Assembly (NCBI RefSeq): GCF_002021815.1
Contig: NZ_CP019952.1
Coordinates: 1,581,001 to 1,645,000 of the forward strand
Direction of reading: 5' to 3'
DNA: 64,000 nucleotides
From: Pseudomonas parafulva
GTDB lineage: Bacteria > Pseudomonadota > Gammaproteobacteria > Pseudomonadales > Pseudomonadaceae
This document shows, in pieces, positions 1 to 8,081 of this stretch. The number at the start of each line of letters is the position of its first letter. The first letter of the stretch is position 1. The position numbers and the translations under genes were made by a program. The notes beneath the pieces are model-generated. The model ran no database searches. It was not told the origin of the DNA and worked only from the letters and a program-made list of their open reading frames with translations.

Positions 1-222
1 AAGCTCATGCAGGGTCTCCTCTTCAGATGACGTCTGGTATCAACCTTGCGCCTGGCAGATCGTCGACGCGGGTGCGGCGCAACCTGAGGCTGGGCCATAG
101 TCCACCAGAGATGGCGAACAAGTGCCAGAGCGCGGTTAGAACAATAGGCTATAGCCGCGCCAGACAGTTCCGTACTGCGGCATGAATGGTAGGCTGCATG
201 TTCCGCCTTCGAGAGCAGATCC
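1..222. other. left flank, no gene recognised
   Basis: The first 222 bases hold no convincing coding sequence. Frames open here on the minus strand are antisense to the exporter that follows. The stretch presumably carries the exporter's promoter and the end of whatever lies further left; I see no clear hairpin or box. Confidence 0.5.
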
Positions 223-1983
223 ATGGCCTCTACAACTCCGCGCCCCAGCCGCGCTTTGCGCCTTGGTTGGCATTTTCTTCGCCCATATCGGCGGCGCCTG
301 GTGCTGGCCTTGCTGGCACTGGTGGTGACTGCCGGCATTACCCTGTCCATGGGGCAAGGCATCCGCCTGCTGGTGGATCAGGGGTTCATGACCGGTTCCG
401 TCCATCAGCTCAACCAGACCCTTGGCCTCTTCCTGCTGCTGGTGCTGGCCTTGGCGGTAGGGACCTTCAGTCGGTTCTACCTCGTCTCCTGGATAGGTGA
501 GCGGTGCGTGGCGGACATTCGCCGCGCCGTTTTTGACCATCTGCTCGAGCTTCATCCGGGTTTTTTCGAAGACAACCGCAGCTCGGAAATACAGTCTCGG
601 TTGACGGCCGACACCACATTGCTGCAATCGGTGATTGGCTCTTCCCTGTCCATGTGCCTGCGTAATGCGCTGATGGTGGTGGGGGGTGTGGTCTTGCTGT
701 TCATCACCAACCCGAAACTGACCAGCATCGTGGTCGTGGCATTGCCGGTGGTGCTGGCCCCGATCCTGCTGTTCGGTCGTCGTGTGCGCAGCCTCTCCCG
801 CCAGAGCCAGGACCGGGTGGCAGATGTGGGTAGCTATGTGGCCGAAACCCTGGGCCAGATCAAGACCGTGCAGGCCTACACTCATCAAGCCCACGACCGG
901 GCACTGTTCGCCGAGACGGTGGAGTCGGCATTTGCAGTGGCCCGCCAGCGCATTACGCAGCGGGCCTGGCTGATTACCGTGGTGATTGTGCTGGTGCTAG
1001 GCGCTATCGGCGCAATGCTGTGGGTCGGCGGCCTGGACGTTATCGCCGGGCGTATGTCGGGGGGTGAGTTGGCGGCGTTCGTGTTCTACAGCCTGGTAGT
1101 GGGCAGTGCGTTCGGTACACTCAGCGAGGTGATTGGCGAGCTCCAGCGTGCTGCTGGAGCAGCAGAGCGCATAGCCGAATTACTGGCTGCGCAAAGCCAG
1201 ATTCTGGCGCCGTCCAGTGCGCGGCTGCTGACGGGAGGTCGTGCACGGGGCTGCCTGACGTTGCAGCGCGTGGTGTTTGCCTATCCCTCGCGACCCGAGC
1301 ACAAGGCTATCGATGACCTGAGCCTGGCCATCCAGGCAGGCCAGACGCTTGCATTGGTCGGTCCCTCCGGTGCGGGTAAATCCACCCTGTTCGACCTGCT
1401 TCTGCGGTTCTATGACCCTCAGCACGGGCAGATTCTGCTCGATGACCACCCCATCGACCAACTCGACCCCGACCACCTTCGCCAGCAGTTTGCATGGGTC
1501 GCACAGCAACCGGCACTGTTTCGAGGTACGGTGGCGGACAACATTGCCTACGGACGCCCTGGCGCTTGCCTGACCGACATCGAAGCAGCCGCGCGCGCAG
1601 CCCATGCCGACGGGTTCATACGCCAGTTGCCGCAGGGCTACCAGACTTGCCTGGGGGAGGGCGGGGTGGGTTTATCCGGTGGGCAGCGCCAACGGTTGGC
1701 GATTGCCCGTGCGTTGCTGGTGGATGCCCCGATCCTGCTGCTTGACGAGGCGACCAGCGCGCTCGACGCTCACAGTGAGCACCTGATCCAGCAAGCTTTG
1801 CCGCGCCTGATGGCGGGGCGGACAACGGTGGTGATCGCGCACCGTTTGGCCACGGTACAACACGCCGACCGCATTGCCGTGGTCGACCAAGGCAAAGTAG
1901 TCGCCACTGGGACCCACAGTGAGCTGATTGAAGCCAGCCCGTTGTATGCACGGCTGGCAGCGCTGCAATTTACGTCCGCTTGA
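223..1983 (+). CDS. ABC exporter half-transporter (membrane domain fused to ATPase)
   Basis: This 586-residue protein is a type-IV ABC exporter half-transporter that should work as a homodimer in the inner membrane, moving a lipid or drug outward. The N-terminal ~310 residues carry about six hydrophobic helices (e.g. LVLALLALVVTAGITL near residue 27). The ATPase follows, with Walker A GPSGAGKST near residue 379, signature LSGGQRQR near 484, Walker B ILLLDEATSALD near 505 and the H-loop in IAHRLAT near 541. Length and order match MsbA/BmrA-like exporters, but this is not necessarily MsbA itself, since no lpxK neighbour is present. The ATG at 223 has only a weak purine-rich stretch upstream. 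A strong hairpin terminator follows the stop codon. The substrate is unknown. Confidence 0.9.
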   Translation: MASTTPRPSRALRLGWHFLRPYRRRLVLALLALVVTAGITLSMGQGIRLLVDQGFMTGSVHQLNQTLGLFLLLVLALAVGTFSRFYLVSWIGERCVADIRRAVFDHLLELHPGFFEDNRSSEIQSRLTADTTLLQSVIGSSLSMCLRNALMVVGGVVLLFITNPKLTSIVVVALPVVLAPILLFGRRVRSLSRQSQDRVADVGSYVAETLGQIKTVQAYTHQAHDRALFAETVESAFAVARQRITQRAWLITVVIVLVLGAIGAMLWVGGLDVIAGRMSGGELAAFVFYSLVVGSAFGTLSEVIGELQRAAGAAERIAELLAAQSQILAPSSARLLTGGRARGCLTLQRVVFAYPSRPEHKAIDDLSLAIQAGQTLALVGPSGAGKSTLFDLLLRFYDPQHGQILLDDHPIDQLDPDHLRQQFAWVAQQPALFRGTVADNIAYGRPGACLTDIEAAARAAHADGFIRQLPQGYQTCLGEGGVGLSGGQRQRLAIARALLVDAPILLLDEATSALDAHSEHLIQQALPRLMAGRTTVVIAHRLATVQHADRIAVVDQGKVVATGTHSELIEASPLYARLAALQFTSA

Positions 1984-2034
1984 AAGGCTGGCCCGCTGGT
2001 GCGCGATGCAGGTATGAGCCTGAGTCGTGAACAA

Positions 2035-2062
2035 CAAAAAACCCGCACAAGGCGGGTTTTTT
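2035..2062. terminator. bidirectional intrinsic terminator
   Basis: An A-tract, a GC-rich stem (CCCGC at 2042-2046 pairing with GCGGG at 2052-2056) and a T-tract form a symmetric hairpin. It can end the exporter transcript on the plus strand and the tRNA-Pro transcript on the minus strand, whose 3' end lies 9 bases away. Confidence 0.8.
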
Positions 2063-2070
2063 GAAGGACT

Positions 2071-2147
2071 TGGTCGGAGAGACAGGATTCGAACCTGCGG
2101 CCTTCTCGTCCCGAACGAGACGCGCTACCTGGCTGCGCTACACTCCG
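2071..2147 (-). tRNA. tRNA-Pro (anticodon CGG)
   Basis: A 77-base cloverleaf reads on the minus strand, with the CCA end encoded at 2073-2071. The anticodon stem TCTCG/CGAGA encloses the loop TTCGGGA, giving anticodon CGG for proline CCG codons. The T-loop GGTTCGAATCC and a D-arm of the usual form are present. The acceptor stem CGGAGTG/CTCTCCG pairs except at position 6-67, which is a U-U mismatch. Confidence 0.93.
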
Positions 2148-2228
2148 ATGAACAAAATCCTACTGCATCCGAAATTTGCCCGCAAGTCCTTGTAAAAGAA
2201 CGAAGCTTTGGCCAACTCGGATGGGCTA

Positions 2229-2450
2229 TCAGAGTTCTTTGACGGTGCGAATCTGGTCTTTATTCAGACGCATGCGCTTGCCATCGAGCTGCTCGAACTC
2301 GTAGAAGCCGGAATCTTCATCATAGGACGGCTTGTCCACCGCCTGGATTTCGCGACCGTCGTTCAAGGTGATGACGGTTGGGGTCGAGCAACCGGCCAGG
2401 GTAGCCAGGCCCAGGGCGAGCATAAAGGCGGGAAGGGTCCGTTTGATCAT
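2229..2450 (-). CDS. small YgdI/YgdR-type lipoprotein (DUF903)
   Basis: This is a 73-residue precursor lipoprotein. A short signal sequence ends in the lipobox LAGC (Cys21), so the mature protein of about 53 residues should be lipid-anchored. The mature part, with TVITLNDGREIQAVDKPSYD and FYEFEQLDGKRMRLNKDQI, is the small SH3-like beta-barrel fold of the DUF903 family (YgdI/YgdR). The start codon at 2450-2448 has GGAG 8 bases upstream. The frame is open much further upstream, but only this start gives a signal peptide. It sits alone between tRNA-Pro and the divergent moaB. Function in this family is poorly known; a link to the cell envelope is inferred. Confidence 0.9.
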   Translation of the reverse strand: MIKRTLPAFMLALGLATLAGCSTPTVITLNDGREIQAVDKPSYDEDSGFYEFEQLDGKRMRLNKDQIRTVKEL

Positions 2451-2633
2451 CGTGTTTCTCCAGTGCGATGGTGCAAGATGACTGTTAAGACGCGGGACGT
2501 TAGTGCAAGTTCCTTGCGCGTGCAGCATAACGGCATTCGCTCGGCGCGATCCAGTGAAGACAGCGCTCCTCACGCCGGCGGGGGTGCGCTGTGATATAAC
2601 TGCCGTCATTGCCATTACCAGTGACCGATACCT

Positions 2634-3173
2634 ATGAAAGCCTCGGCAGACACCCCGTTCGTTCCTCTCAATATCGCCGTGCTCACGGTCAGCGATACCC
2701 GCACGTTCGACAACGACACATCGGGCCAGGTCTTCGTAGACCGGCTGACAGCGGCGGGCCACCGGCTCGCCCAACGCGTACTGCTCAAGGATGATCTCTA
2801 CAAGATCCGCGCCCAGGTCGCGACCTGGATCGCCGATGACACCGTGCAGGTGGTGCTCATTACTGGCGGTACCGGTTTTACCGGACGTGACAGTACGCCT
2901 GAGGCGGTTACTTGCCTGCTCGACAAGCAGGTCGACGGCTTTGGCGAGCTGTTCAGGCAGATCTCCGTGGCGGATATCGGTACCTCGACCGTGCAATCGC
3001 GGGCACTGGCAGGGTTGGCCAACGGTACCCTGGTGTGTTGCCTGCCCGGCTCGACCAATGCGGTGCGCACCGGTTGGGACGGTATCCTGGCCGAACAGCT
3101 CGATGCACGGCACCGTCCCTGCAATTTCGTCGCCCATCTGAAGCAGGCGGCGGCCTGTGAAAGCCGTGGCTGA
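2634..3173 (+). CDS. moaB: molybdenum cofactor biosynthesis protein MoaB
   Basis: This 179-residue member of the MoaB/MogA family (molybdopterin adenylyltransferase fold) acts in late molybdenum cofactor synthesis in the cytoplasm. It shows the family pocket VLITGGTGFTGRDSTPEA around residues 74-91 and a second motif LPGSTNAVRTGWDGIL near 142-157. Length is typical. The gene overlaps the start of moeA by 17 bases, so the two are translationally coupled and act in consecutive steps: adenylation of molybdopterin, then molybdate insertion. The ATG at 2634 follows a possible -10 (TATAAC near 2595). Confidence 0.93.
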   Translation: MKASADTPFVPLNIAVLTVSDTRTFDNDTSGQVFVDRLTAAGHRLAQRVLLKDDLYKIRAQVATWIADDTVQVVLITGGTGFTGRDSTPEAVTCLLDKQVDGFGELFRQISVADIGTSTVQSRALAGLANGTLVCCLPGSTNAVRTGWDGILAEQLDARHRPCNFVAHLKQAAACESRG

Positions 3174-4383
3174 GGCCGTGCAGCCCAGGCCACTGATGCC
3201 GGTGGAACAGGCCCTCGAGCAATTGCTGGCCTTGGCAGATGCTGCGCCGATTCGCGACATCGAGCGCGTGGCGTTGGCCGAGGCACAAGGCCGAGTGCTG
3301 GCCACTGCCCTGGTGGCTTCGCTCGATCTGCCGCCTTGGCCCAACAGCGCAATGGACGGCTATGCCCTGCGCCGGGCCGACTGGCAGGGGGCGCCGCTGC
3401 CGGTCAGCCAGAGAATCTTTGCCGGCCACGCACCTGGCCCACTGCAGCCTGGCACCTGTGCGCGGATCTTCACGGGTGCACCGGTTCCCGAAGGCGCCGA
3501 CTGCGTGGAGATGCAGGAAAACACCCAGGTTCAGGCCAATGGCCATGTGCAGTTTCTGCACCCCCTCAAGGCGCTGCAGAACATTCGCCCGCAAGGACAG
3601 GAAACCCGCAAGGGTGAGCAGGTGCTCGACGCCGGCACGCGTCTTGGGCCAATCGAGTTGGGCTTGGCCGCCACCCTGGGTCATGGTCAGCTCGATGTGG
3701 TACGCAGGGTGCGGGTGGCAGTGCTGTCGACTGGGGATGAACTGGTCGAGCCAGGGCTGCCGCTGGGGCCTGGGCAAATCTACAACAGCAATCGTCGCTT
3801 GCTGGTGAGTTGGTTGCAGCGCCTGGGATGCGACGTCACCGACGCCGGTATCCTGCCTGATGACTTGGCCCGTACCCGCGCGAGCCTGGCTCAGTTGCAA
3901 GGGGTGGACCTGATCCTCTCGACAGGTGGCGTCTCGGTGGGCGAGGCCGATTATCTGGGCGCGGCCCTGCGCGAGGCCGGTGAGCTGGCCTTGTGGAAAC
4001 TGGCGATCAAACCCGGCAAACCGTTGACCTTCGGCCACTTCCAGGGCGTGCCAGTGATCGGCCTGCCCGGTAACCCGGCCTCTACCCTGGTGACCTTCGG
4101 CCTGCTGGCGCGCCCCTACTTGTTGCGTCGTCAGGGTGTGATCGATGTCGCCCCGCTGCGTGTGTGCCTGCCCGCCGGTTTCGATTGGCCCAAAGCTGGG
4201 TCACGGCGTGAGTATCTGCGTGCGCGCATCGAGCAGGGCAAGGTATGCCTTTACCCTAACCAGAGCTCTGGCGTGTTGCGCAGCGCAGTGTGGGCCGATG
4301 GGCTGGTCGAGGTGCAGGAGGGCACTACGCCTGGTCAAGGTGACCTCGTACCCTTCATTCCCTTCAGTGACCTACTCGGTTGA
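3157..4383 (+). CDS. moeA: molybdopterin molybdenumtransferase MoeA
   Basis: This 408-residue MoeA ligates molybdenum to adenylylated molybdopterin. Family hallmarks in order are LPPWPNSAMDGYAL near residue 59, FTGAPVPEGAD near 105, STGDELVEPG near 192, STGGVSVGEADYL near 255, KPGKPLTFG near 287 and GLPGNPAST near 302. Length matches E. coli MoeA (411). The start is taken as the GTG at 3157, inside the end of moaB; an in-frame ATG at 3196 is the alternative and would lose 13 residues. It forms a two-gene operon with moaB. Confidence 0.93.
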   Translation: MKAVAEAVQPRPLMPVEQALEQLLALADAAPIRDIERVALAEAQGRVLATALVASLDLPPWPNSAMDGYALRRADWQGAPLPVSQRIFAGHAPGPLQPGTCARIFTGAPVPEGADCVEMQENTQVQANGHVQFLHPLKALQNIRPQGQETRKGEQVLDAGTRLGPIELGLAATLGHGQLDVVRRVRVAVLSTGDELVEPGLPLGPGQIYNSNRRLLVSWLQRLGCDVTDAGILPDDLARTRASLAQLQGVDLILSTGGVSVGEADYLGAALREAGELALWKLAIKPGKPLTFGHFQGVPVIGLPGNPASTLVTFGLLARPYLLRRQGVIDVAPLRVCLPAGFDWPKAGSRREYLRARIEQGKVCLYPNQSSGVLRSAVWADGLVEVQEGTTPGQGDLVPFIPFSDLLG

Positions 4384-4507
4384 CGCACGCCAGCGGCGCA
4401 GGCTCGCTCCAGTGCGCGAGCCCTGCGCCGCAATATTTGAACGACCGTGCAACAATTGGTAACGGCTAAGAGTCAAGATGCAGGTGGTCAATTATGGAGG
4501 CACCTAC

Positions 4508-5395
4508 ATGCAAGCGCGCAAGGCAATGCTGATTCTGCACGGCAAGCAAGCCATGAACGAAGACGTACGCACCGCCGTGCATGATCTGCGCGACACTGGC
4601 TGGGCATTGGACGTGCGCGTAACCTGGGAGGGCGGTGATGCCCAGCGCCTGGTCAAGGAGGCACTTGCCGCCGGTTACAGTCACATTGTCGCCGGCGGTG
4701 GTGACGGCACCTTGCGGGATGTGGCCGAAGCCATGGGCCTGGCGGGCACCGAAGCCAGCCTGGTGTTGCTGCCGCTTGGAACCGCCAACGACTTTGCCAA
4801 GGCGGCCGGTATTGCGCTGGAGCCTGCCCAGGCACTGGCGCTGCTCAATGAACCGGCGCAGGCAGTTGATCTTGGGCAAGTGGGCGAGCAACTGTTCCTT
4901 AACATGGCGACCGGCGGCTTTGGCAGCCAGGTCACAGCCAGTACGTCCGAAGACCTGAAGAAGTTGATGGGGGCCGCCGCCTACGTATTCACCGGCTTGT
5001 CACGCTTCAGTGAACTGGAGGCAGCCTCGGTCGAGTTGAAAGGCCCGGATTTCCATTGGCAGGGTGAGTTGCTGGCGCTAGGGATCGGCAACGGTCGCCA
5101 AGCCGGGGGAGGGCAGGAGTTGTGTCCGGATGCGGTGGTAGATGACGGGTTGCTGGATGTTGCGATCCTGCCCAAGCCGCAGGAAGTGGTCGGCGCATTA
5201 CGCGATTTGCTGGCAGGCGATGGGCTGTTCATTCGCACACGGTTGCCGTGGGTAGAGATCAACAGTCAACAGGGCCTTGATATCAACCTCGATGGCGAAC
5301 CGCTCAAGGCGGACAGCTTGCGTTTCGAAGCGCGGCCCCAGGCGTTGCGCCTGCACCTGCCGCAAGGCTGTCCATTGCTCAGTCATCGAGGCTGA
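4508..5395 (+). CDS. yegS: YegS-like lipid kinase (diacylglycerol kinase catalytic domain)
   Basis: This 295-residue protein belongs to the YegS/DAGK family of lipid kinases, which phosphorylate phosphatidylglycerol or related lipids at the membrane. The nucleotide-binding motif GGGDGTLRDVAEA lies near residue 62 and LLPLGTANDFA near 87, both diagnostic. C-terminal GNGRQAGGGQELCPDAVVDDGLLDV is the usual lipid-kinase segment. The start at 4508 is preferred over an in-frame ATG at 4478 because GGAGG sits about 9 bases before it and the resulting length matches E. coli YegS (299). The last 17 bases overlap the convergent response regulator. Confidence 0.9.
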   Translation: MQARKAMLILHGKQAMNEDVRTAVHDLRDTGWALDVRVTWEGGDAQRLVKEALAAGYSHIVAGGGDGTLRDVAEAMGLAGTEASLVLLPLGTANDFAKAAGIALEPAQALALLNEPAQAVDLGQVGEQLFLNMATGGFGSQVTASTSEDLKKLMGAAAYVFTGLSRFSELEAASVELKGPDFHWQGELLALGIGNGRQAGGGQELCPDAVVDDGLLDVAILPKPQEVVGALRDLLAGDGLFIRTRLPWVEINSQQGLDINLDGEPLKADSLRFEARPQALRLHLPQGCPLLSHRG

Positions 5396-6038
5396 TGATC
5401 TTTTCGCGCACCGCGAACAGCACCAGCCCGGCGACGTCGTGAATTTGCAGACGTTTCATCACTTGCGAGCGATGGGTTTCGACTGTCTTGATCGACAGCC
5501 CCAGACCGTTGGCGATTTCGCGGGTGGACTTGCCGCGCACGATCAGGCGCAGAATTTCCAGCTGCCTGGCAGTCAGGTTGTGTCGCTCGCACGCCGGACG
5601 TCTGGCGGGTCTAGTATGACGCAAGGCCTGATTGATGACGGTGTGGGCAATGGCCGGGCTTAGGTAGCGCTCCCCGTTGCGCACCGCGCTAAGCGCCTGC
5701 TCAAGTTCAGAGGCGCTGGTGTCCTTGAGCAGATACCCATGGGCACCGCCCTCAAGGGCGCGCATGATCAACTCCGGGTCCGTGTGCATGGAGAGGATCA
5801 GCACCTTGCAGGCGCTGCCGCTGGCATTGAGCTGGGTCAAGGCGTCCAGCCCGCTGGTTGATCGCATGGAGAGGTCCAGCAGGATGATATCGGGCATCAA
5901 CGTCCGCGCCTGATCCAGCAACTGCCCGCCATCGTCGGCCTCGCCGACTACCTCGTACCCGGGTATGTCACTGACCAGGGCGCGGACCCCCGCCCTGATC
6001 AACGAATGGTCATCCACCAGCAACAATCTACAGGTCAT
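5379..6038 (-). CDS. NarL/FixJ-family response regulator
   Basis: This 219-residue regulator has a receiver domain (residues 1-120; acidic pocket VDDH at 8-11, phospho-acceptor Asp55 in IILLDLSMR, Lys near 104 in YLLKDTSA) and a LuxR-type helix-turn-helix (LTARQLEILRLIVRGKSTREIA, approximately residues 155-200). It should bind DNA after phosphorylation by the histidine kinase encoded just upstream, whose 3' end overlaps its start by 11 bases. The start is the ATG at 6038-6036, because the receiver begins there directly. Its 3' end overlaps yegS on the other strand. Target genes are unknown. Confidence 0.92.
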   Translation of the reverse strand: MTCRLLLVDDHSLIRAGVRALVSDIPGYEVVGEADDGGQLLDQARTLMPDIILLDLSMRSTSGLDALTQLNASGSACKVLILSMHTDPELIMRALEGGAHGYLLKDTSASELEQALSAVRNGERYLSPAIAHTVINQALRHTRPARRPACERHNLTARQLEILRLIVRGKSTREIANGLGLSIKTVETHRSQVMKRLQIHDVAGLVLFAVREKIISLDD

Positions 6039-6969
6039 GGGTATCCACTCGGTCAGCGCGTTGCCGGCTACGGGGCGGCCAGGGGAACACGGCATCGATG
6101 CGGGTGCCCTGGCCAACATCGCTGGTAATCTTCAAGCTGCCGTCAAGGGCAGTGACCCGCTCGAGCATGCCAGCCAGTCCACGCTGACTGGCAAGGTGCG
6201 GTTCTCGGGCAGGCTTGAAGCCGCAGCCATCGTCCTCGATCGACAATGCCAGGCCCAGCTCCGTACGCCGTAGGTGGATGACGAGATTGCGCGCCCCAGC
6301 GTGGCGCAACATGTTGGTCACCGCCTCCTGGGTGATGCGAAACACTGCCATTGCGACATTTTCGGCAATGCCCCCAAGGCGTTGCTTGCAAGACAGGCTC
6401 CATTGCACGCCGCTACCGTCCAAGGTGCGCAGCAAGTGCGCGCGCAGGCTGGCCTCAAGACCAAGGCTGGCCAGCTGACGGGGGTTGAGCAGGGCAGAAA
6501 CGTCGCGCACAGCGCTCAACGTATCGTCCAGCGTGGCATGCAAGGCATCGCAATGCCCCTGCACATCCCCGGGCGTTCGTCGCTGCAGCCATTGCAGCTG
6601 CAATTTCGCAGCGGTCAGCAGCTGGCCGATGTCGTCATGAAGCTCCCGGCTCAGGTGCTGGCGTTCATCTTCTTGCACTTTTAGCAGGCGCTCGGCGAGT
6701 TCCGCAGGGCGCAAGCTGATCGAGCGCGCCCCCGTACGCAGTTGCACGGCAGCGACCAATACACCGGTCAGCTGCAGCACCACCAGGCTGATGGGTACGG
6801 GGCGCTCAGTCAGGTGCAACACCAGGCAGGCGATGCAGGAAACCACACTGATGCCTGCCGTGGCCCAGCACAGCCTGGTGTACGGGGGGCTACAACGAAA
6901 AGAGGTCATCAAGCGTGGGAACATAGGTAGGGGAGCCGCTGAAGTATTGCTGATGGGGGCCTTGCACAT
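6028..6969 (-). CDS. membrane sensor histidine kinase, HisKA_3 (NarX-like) type
   Basis: This protein of up to 313 residues is the partner kinase of the overlapping NarL-type regulator. Two hydrophobic segments (residues ~35-53 and ~60-77) place it in the inner membrane with almost no periplasmic loop, so it probably senses a membrane or cytoplasmic signal. The phospho-acceptor region ERQHLSRELHDDIGQLLTA holds His111. The ATPase domain follows, with EAVTNMLRHA (N box), DDGCGF (G1) and GLAGMLERV (G2). The start is uncertain: ATGs at 6969, 6924 and 6909 are in frame and none has a strong Shine-Dalgarno. No known Pseudomonas pair can be named with confidence. Confidence 0.85.
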   Translation of the reverse strand: MCKAPISNTSAAPLPMFPRLMTSFRCSPPYTRLCWATAGISVVSCIACLVLHLTERPVPISLVVLQLTGVLVAAVQLRTGARSISLRPAELAERLLKVQEDERQHLSRELHDDIGQLLTAAKLQLQWLQRRTPGDVQGHCDALHATLDDTLSAVRDVSALLNPRQLASLGLEASLRAHLLRTLDGSGVQWSLSCKQRLGGIAENVAMAVFRITQEAVTNMLRHAGARNLVIHLRRTELGLALSIEDDGCGFKPAREPHLASQRGLAGMLERVTALDGSLKITSDVGQGTRIDAVFPWPPRSRQRADRVDTHDL

Positions 6970-7325
6970 TACTGCTCAGAAGCTTTTGCGCCGTACTTTC
7001 GATGTTTTTTCGACCACGTTTCATTCAACCTTGTGTCAAGTTGAAGCGTTTCGGTGGGGCATACTACCACCTCGAATACCCGAGGTCGCCGCCGAAGACG
7101 ACTTCACCTAGATAATTCTTATTGTTGTGAATTGCCCCATAGCGGCGCCTGACTTGCTTGTCTGAGGCTATTTCCTACAACTTTGTAAATTAAAGCTACA
7201 ACTTTCCAGTTTCGCCAAAGTTGTACTTCTGGCATGCAACTGCAGGGTGGCAAATTGCCCTACGGTTTGTCGCCAAGGTCGGGCTCTTGGCGGTCATGCG
7301 CTGCACCGTCACCTGTTAACCAGGC
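6970..7325. other. intergenic region with one inverted repeat
   Basis: These 356 bases separate two minus-strand genes and should contain the kinase promoter and the end of the Hpt-like gene's transcript. The only structure I see is an inverted repeat, CGCCAAG/CTTGGCG at 7271-7292, without a T-tract. AT-rich sequence around 7100-7210 is a likely promoter area, but I cannot assign boxes. Confidence 0.5.
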
Positions 7326-7739
7326 TTATGCCAGAGAAGATCGAACCGCCCTGGCCAGTTCGCCCAGCAACACAAATTGTTCTCCAGCGTCCAGGTCCAG
7401 CCGCCCCGTGTGTGCGTCCAGTAGCTCGAGCTGCCAGGCCAGCAGCCTCAGGCATGCGGCAGTAGTACGCAGCGTGTCAAGATGCAGGCATGCGCCTTGG
7501 CAGCAGGGTGCCAGTATCTGCTGAAGGGAAGTAGTGAAGTGGGCCACTTCAAGCAGCCCCAAACGCTGTGCGTCATGTGCCAAGTCGCTTAACGCAGCGT
7601 CCAGACACCTGCAGGCATCAGGGTCATTTTCGATGAGCTCAAGATGCTGCAAGCAGTCCTCTGCTCTGTGGAGGCGCTTCTGAGCCTTCTCGCGAAAACC
7701 TTCAAGCGCCTCCGAGAAGGGTAAGGCACTGTCCATCAT
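7326..7739 (-). CDS. small Hpt-like (histidine phosphotransfer domain) protein, degenerate
   Basis: This 137-residue all-helical, leucine-rich protein resembles an Hpt four-helix bundle: a segment of the form LSDLAHDAQRLGLLEVAHFTTSLQQIL matches the pattern of the phospho-His helix and following LGL...AH helix in CheA-type Hpt domains. However, the HxxKG motif is not intact (HDAQRLG instead of H-T-L-K-G plus spacer), so phosphotransfer is doubtful. The start at 7739 is chosen because GGAGG stands 4 bases upstream; an in-frame ATG at 7811 lacks one. It lies upstream of and divergent from cheV, which may hint at a chemotaxis role, but that is inference only. Confidence 0.65.
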   Translation of the reverse strand: MMDSALPFSEALEGFREKAQKRLHRAEDCLQHLELIENDPDACRCLDAALSDLAHDAQRLGLLEVAHFTTSLQQILAPCCQGACLHLDTLRTTAACLRLLAWQLELLDAHTGRLDLDAGEQFVLLGELARAVRSSLA

Positions 7740-8009
7740 GGCGCCTCCATGGGCAGGACAGGCGATAGAGACGGGCACGCCGTTACGATAGCTAGCAAAG
7801 CCTGACTCCATTCATGCAGTGAGAATGGCGTCACATTAATGGCTAAAAGATAGAGCGAACATCAGGTTGTACCTGAGTGCCGCTAGGGGTTTCCCTGATA
7901 GGCAAGAAAAAAACGGAACTTTTCAGCCCGTGGGAGTGGTATTAGGAAACCCGTTAAGCATGCTGTTAAAGTGACATCAAATAAGGGGGGGTGTAGCGTT
8001 TACTAGGGG

Positions 8010-8035
8010 TCAAGATGCTACGCCAACTGCCGATA
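8010..8035 (+). promoter_or_regulatory. candidate sigma-28 (FliA) promoter of cheV
   Basis: TCAAG at 8010-8014 and GCCGATA at 8029-8035, 14 bases apart, fit the Pseudomonas FliA consensus closely. Transcription would start near 8043, giving a leader of about 40 bases before the cheV ATG at 8082. This would place cheV in the late flagellar regulon. The remaining bases between 7740 and 8009 show nothing else I can name. Confidence 0.7.
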
Positions 8036-8081
8036 CACACACAATCGCGCATATTTTCGACATGAGCCTGGGGGCTTACCA

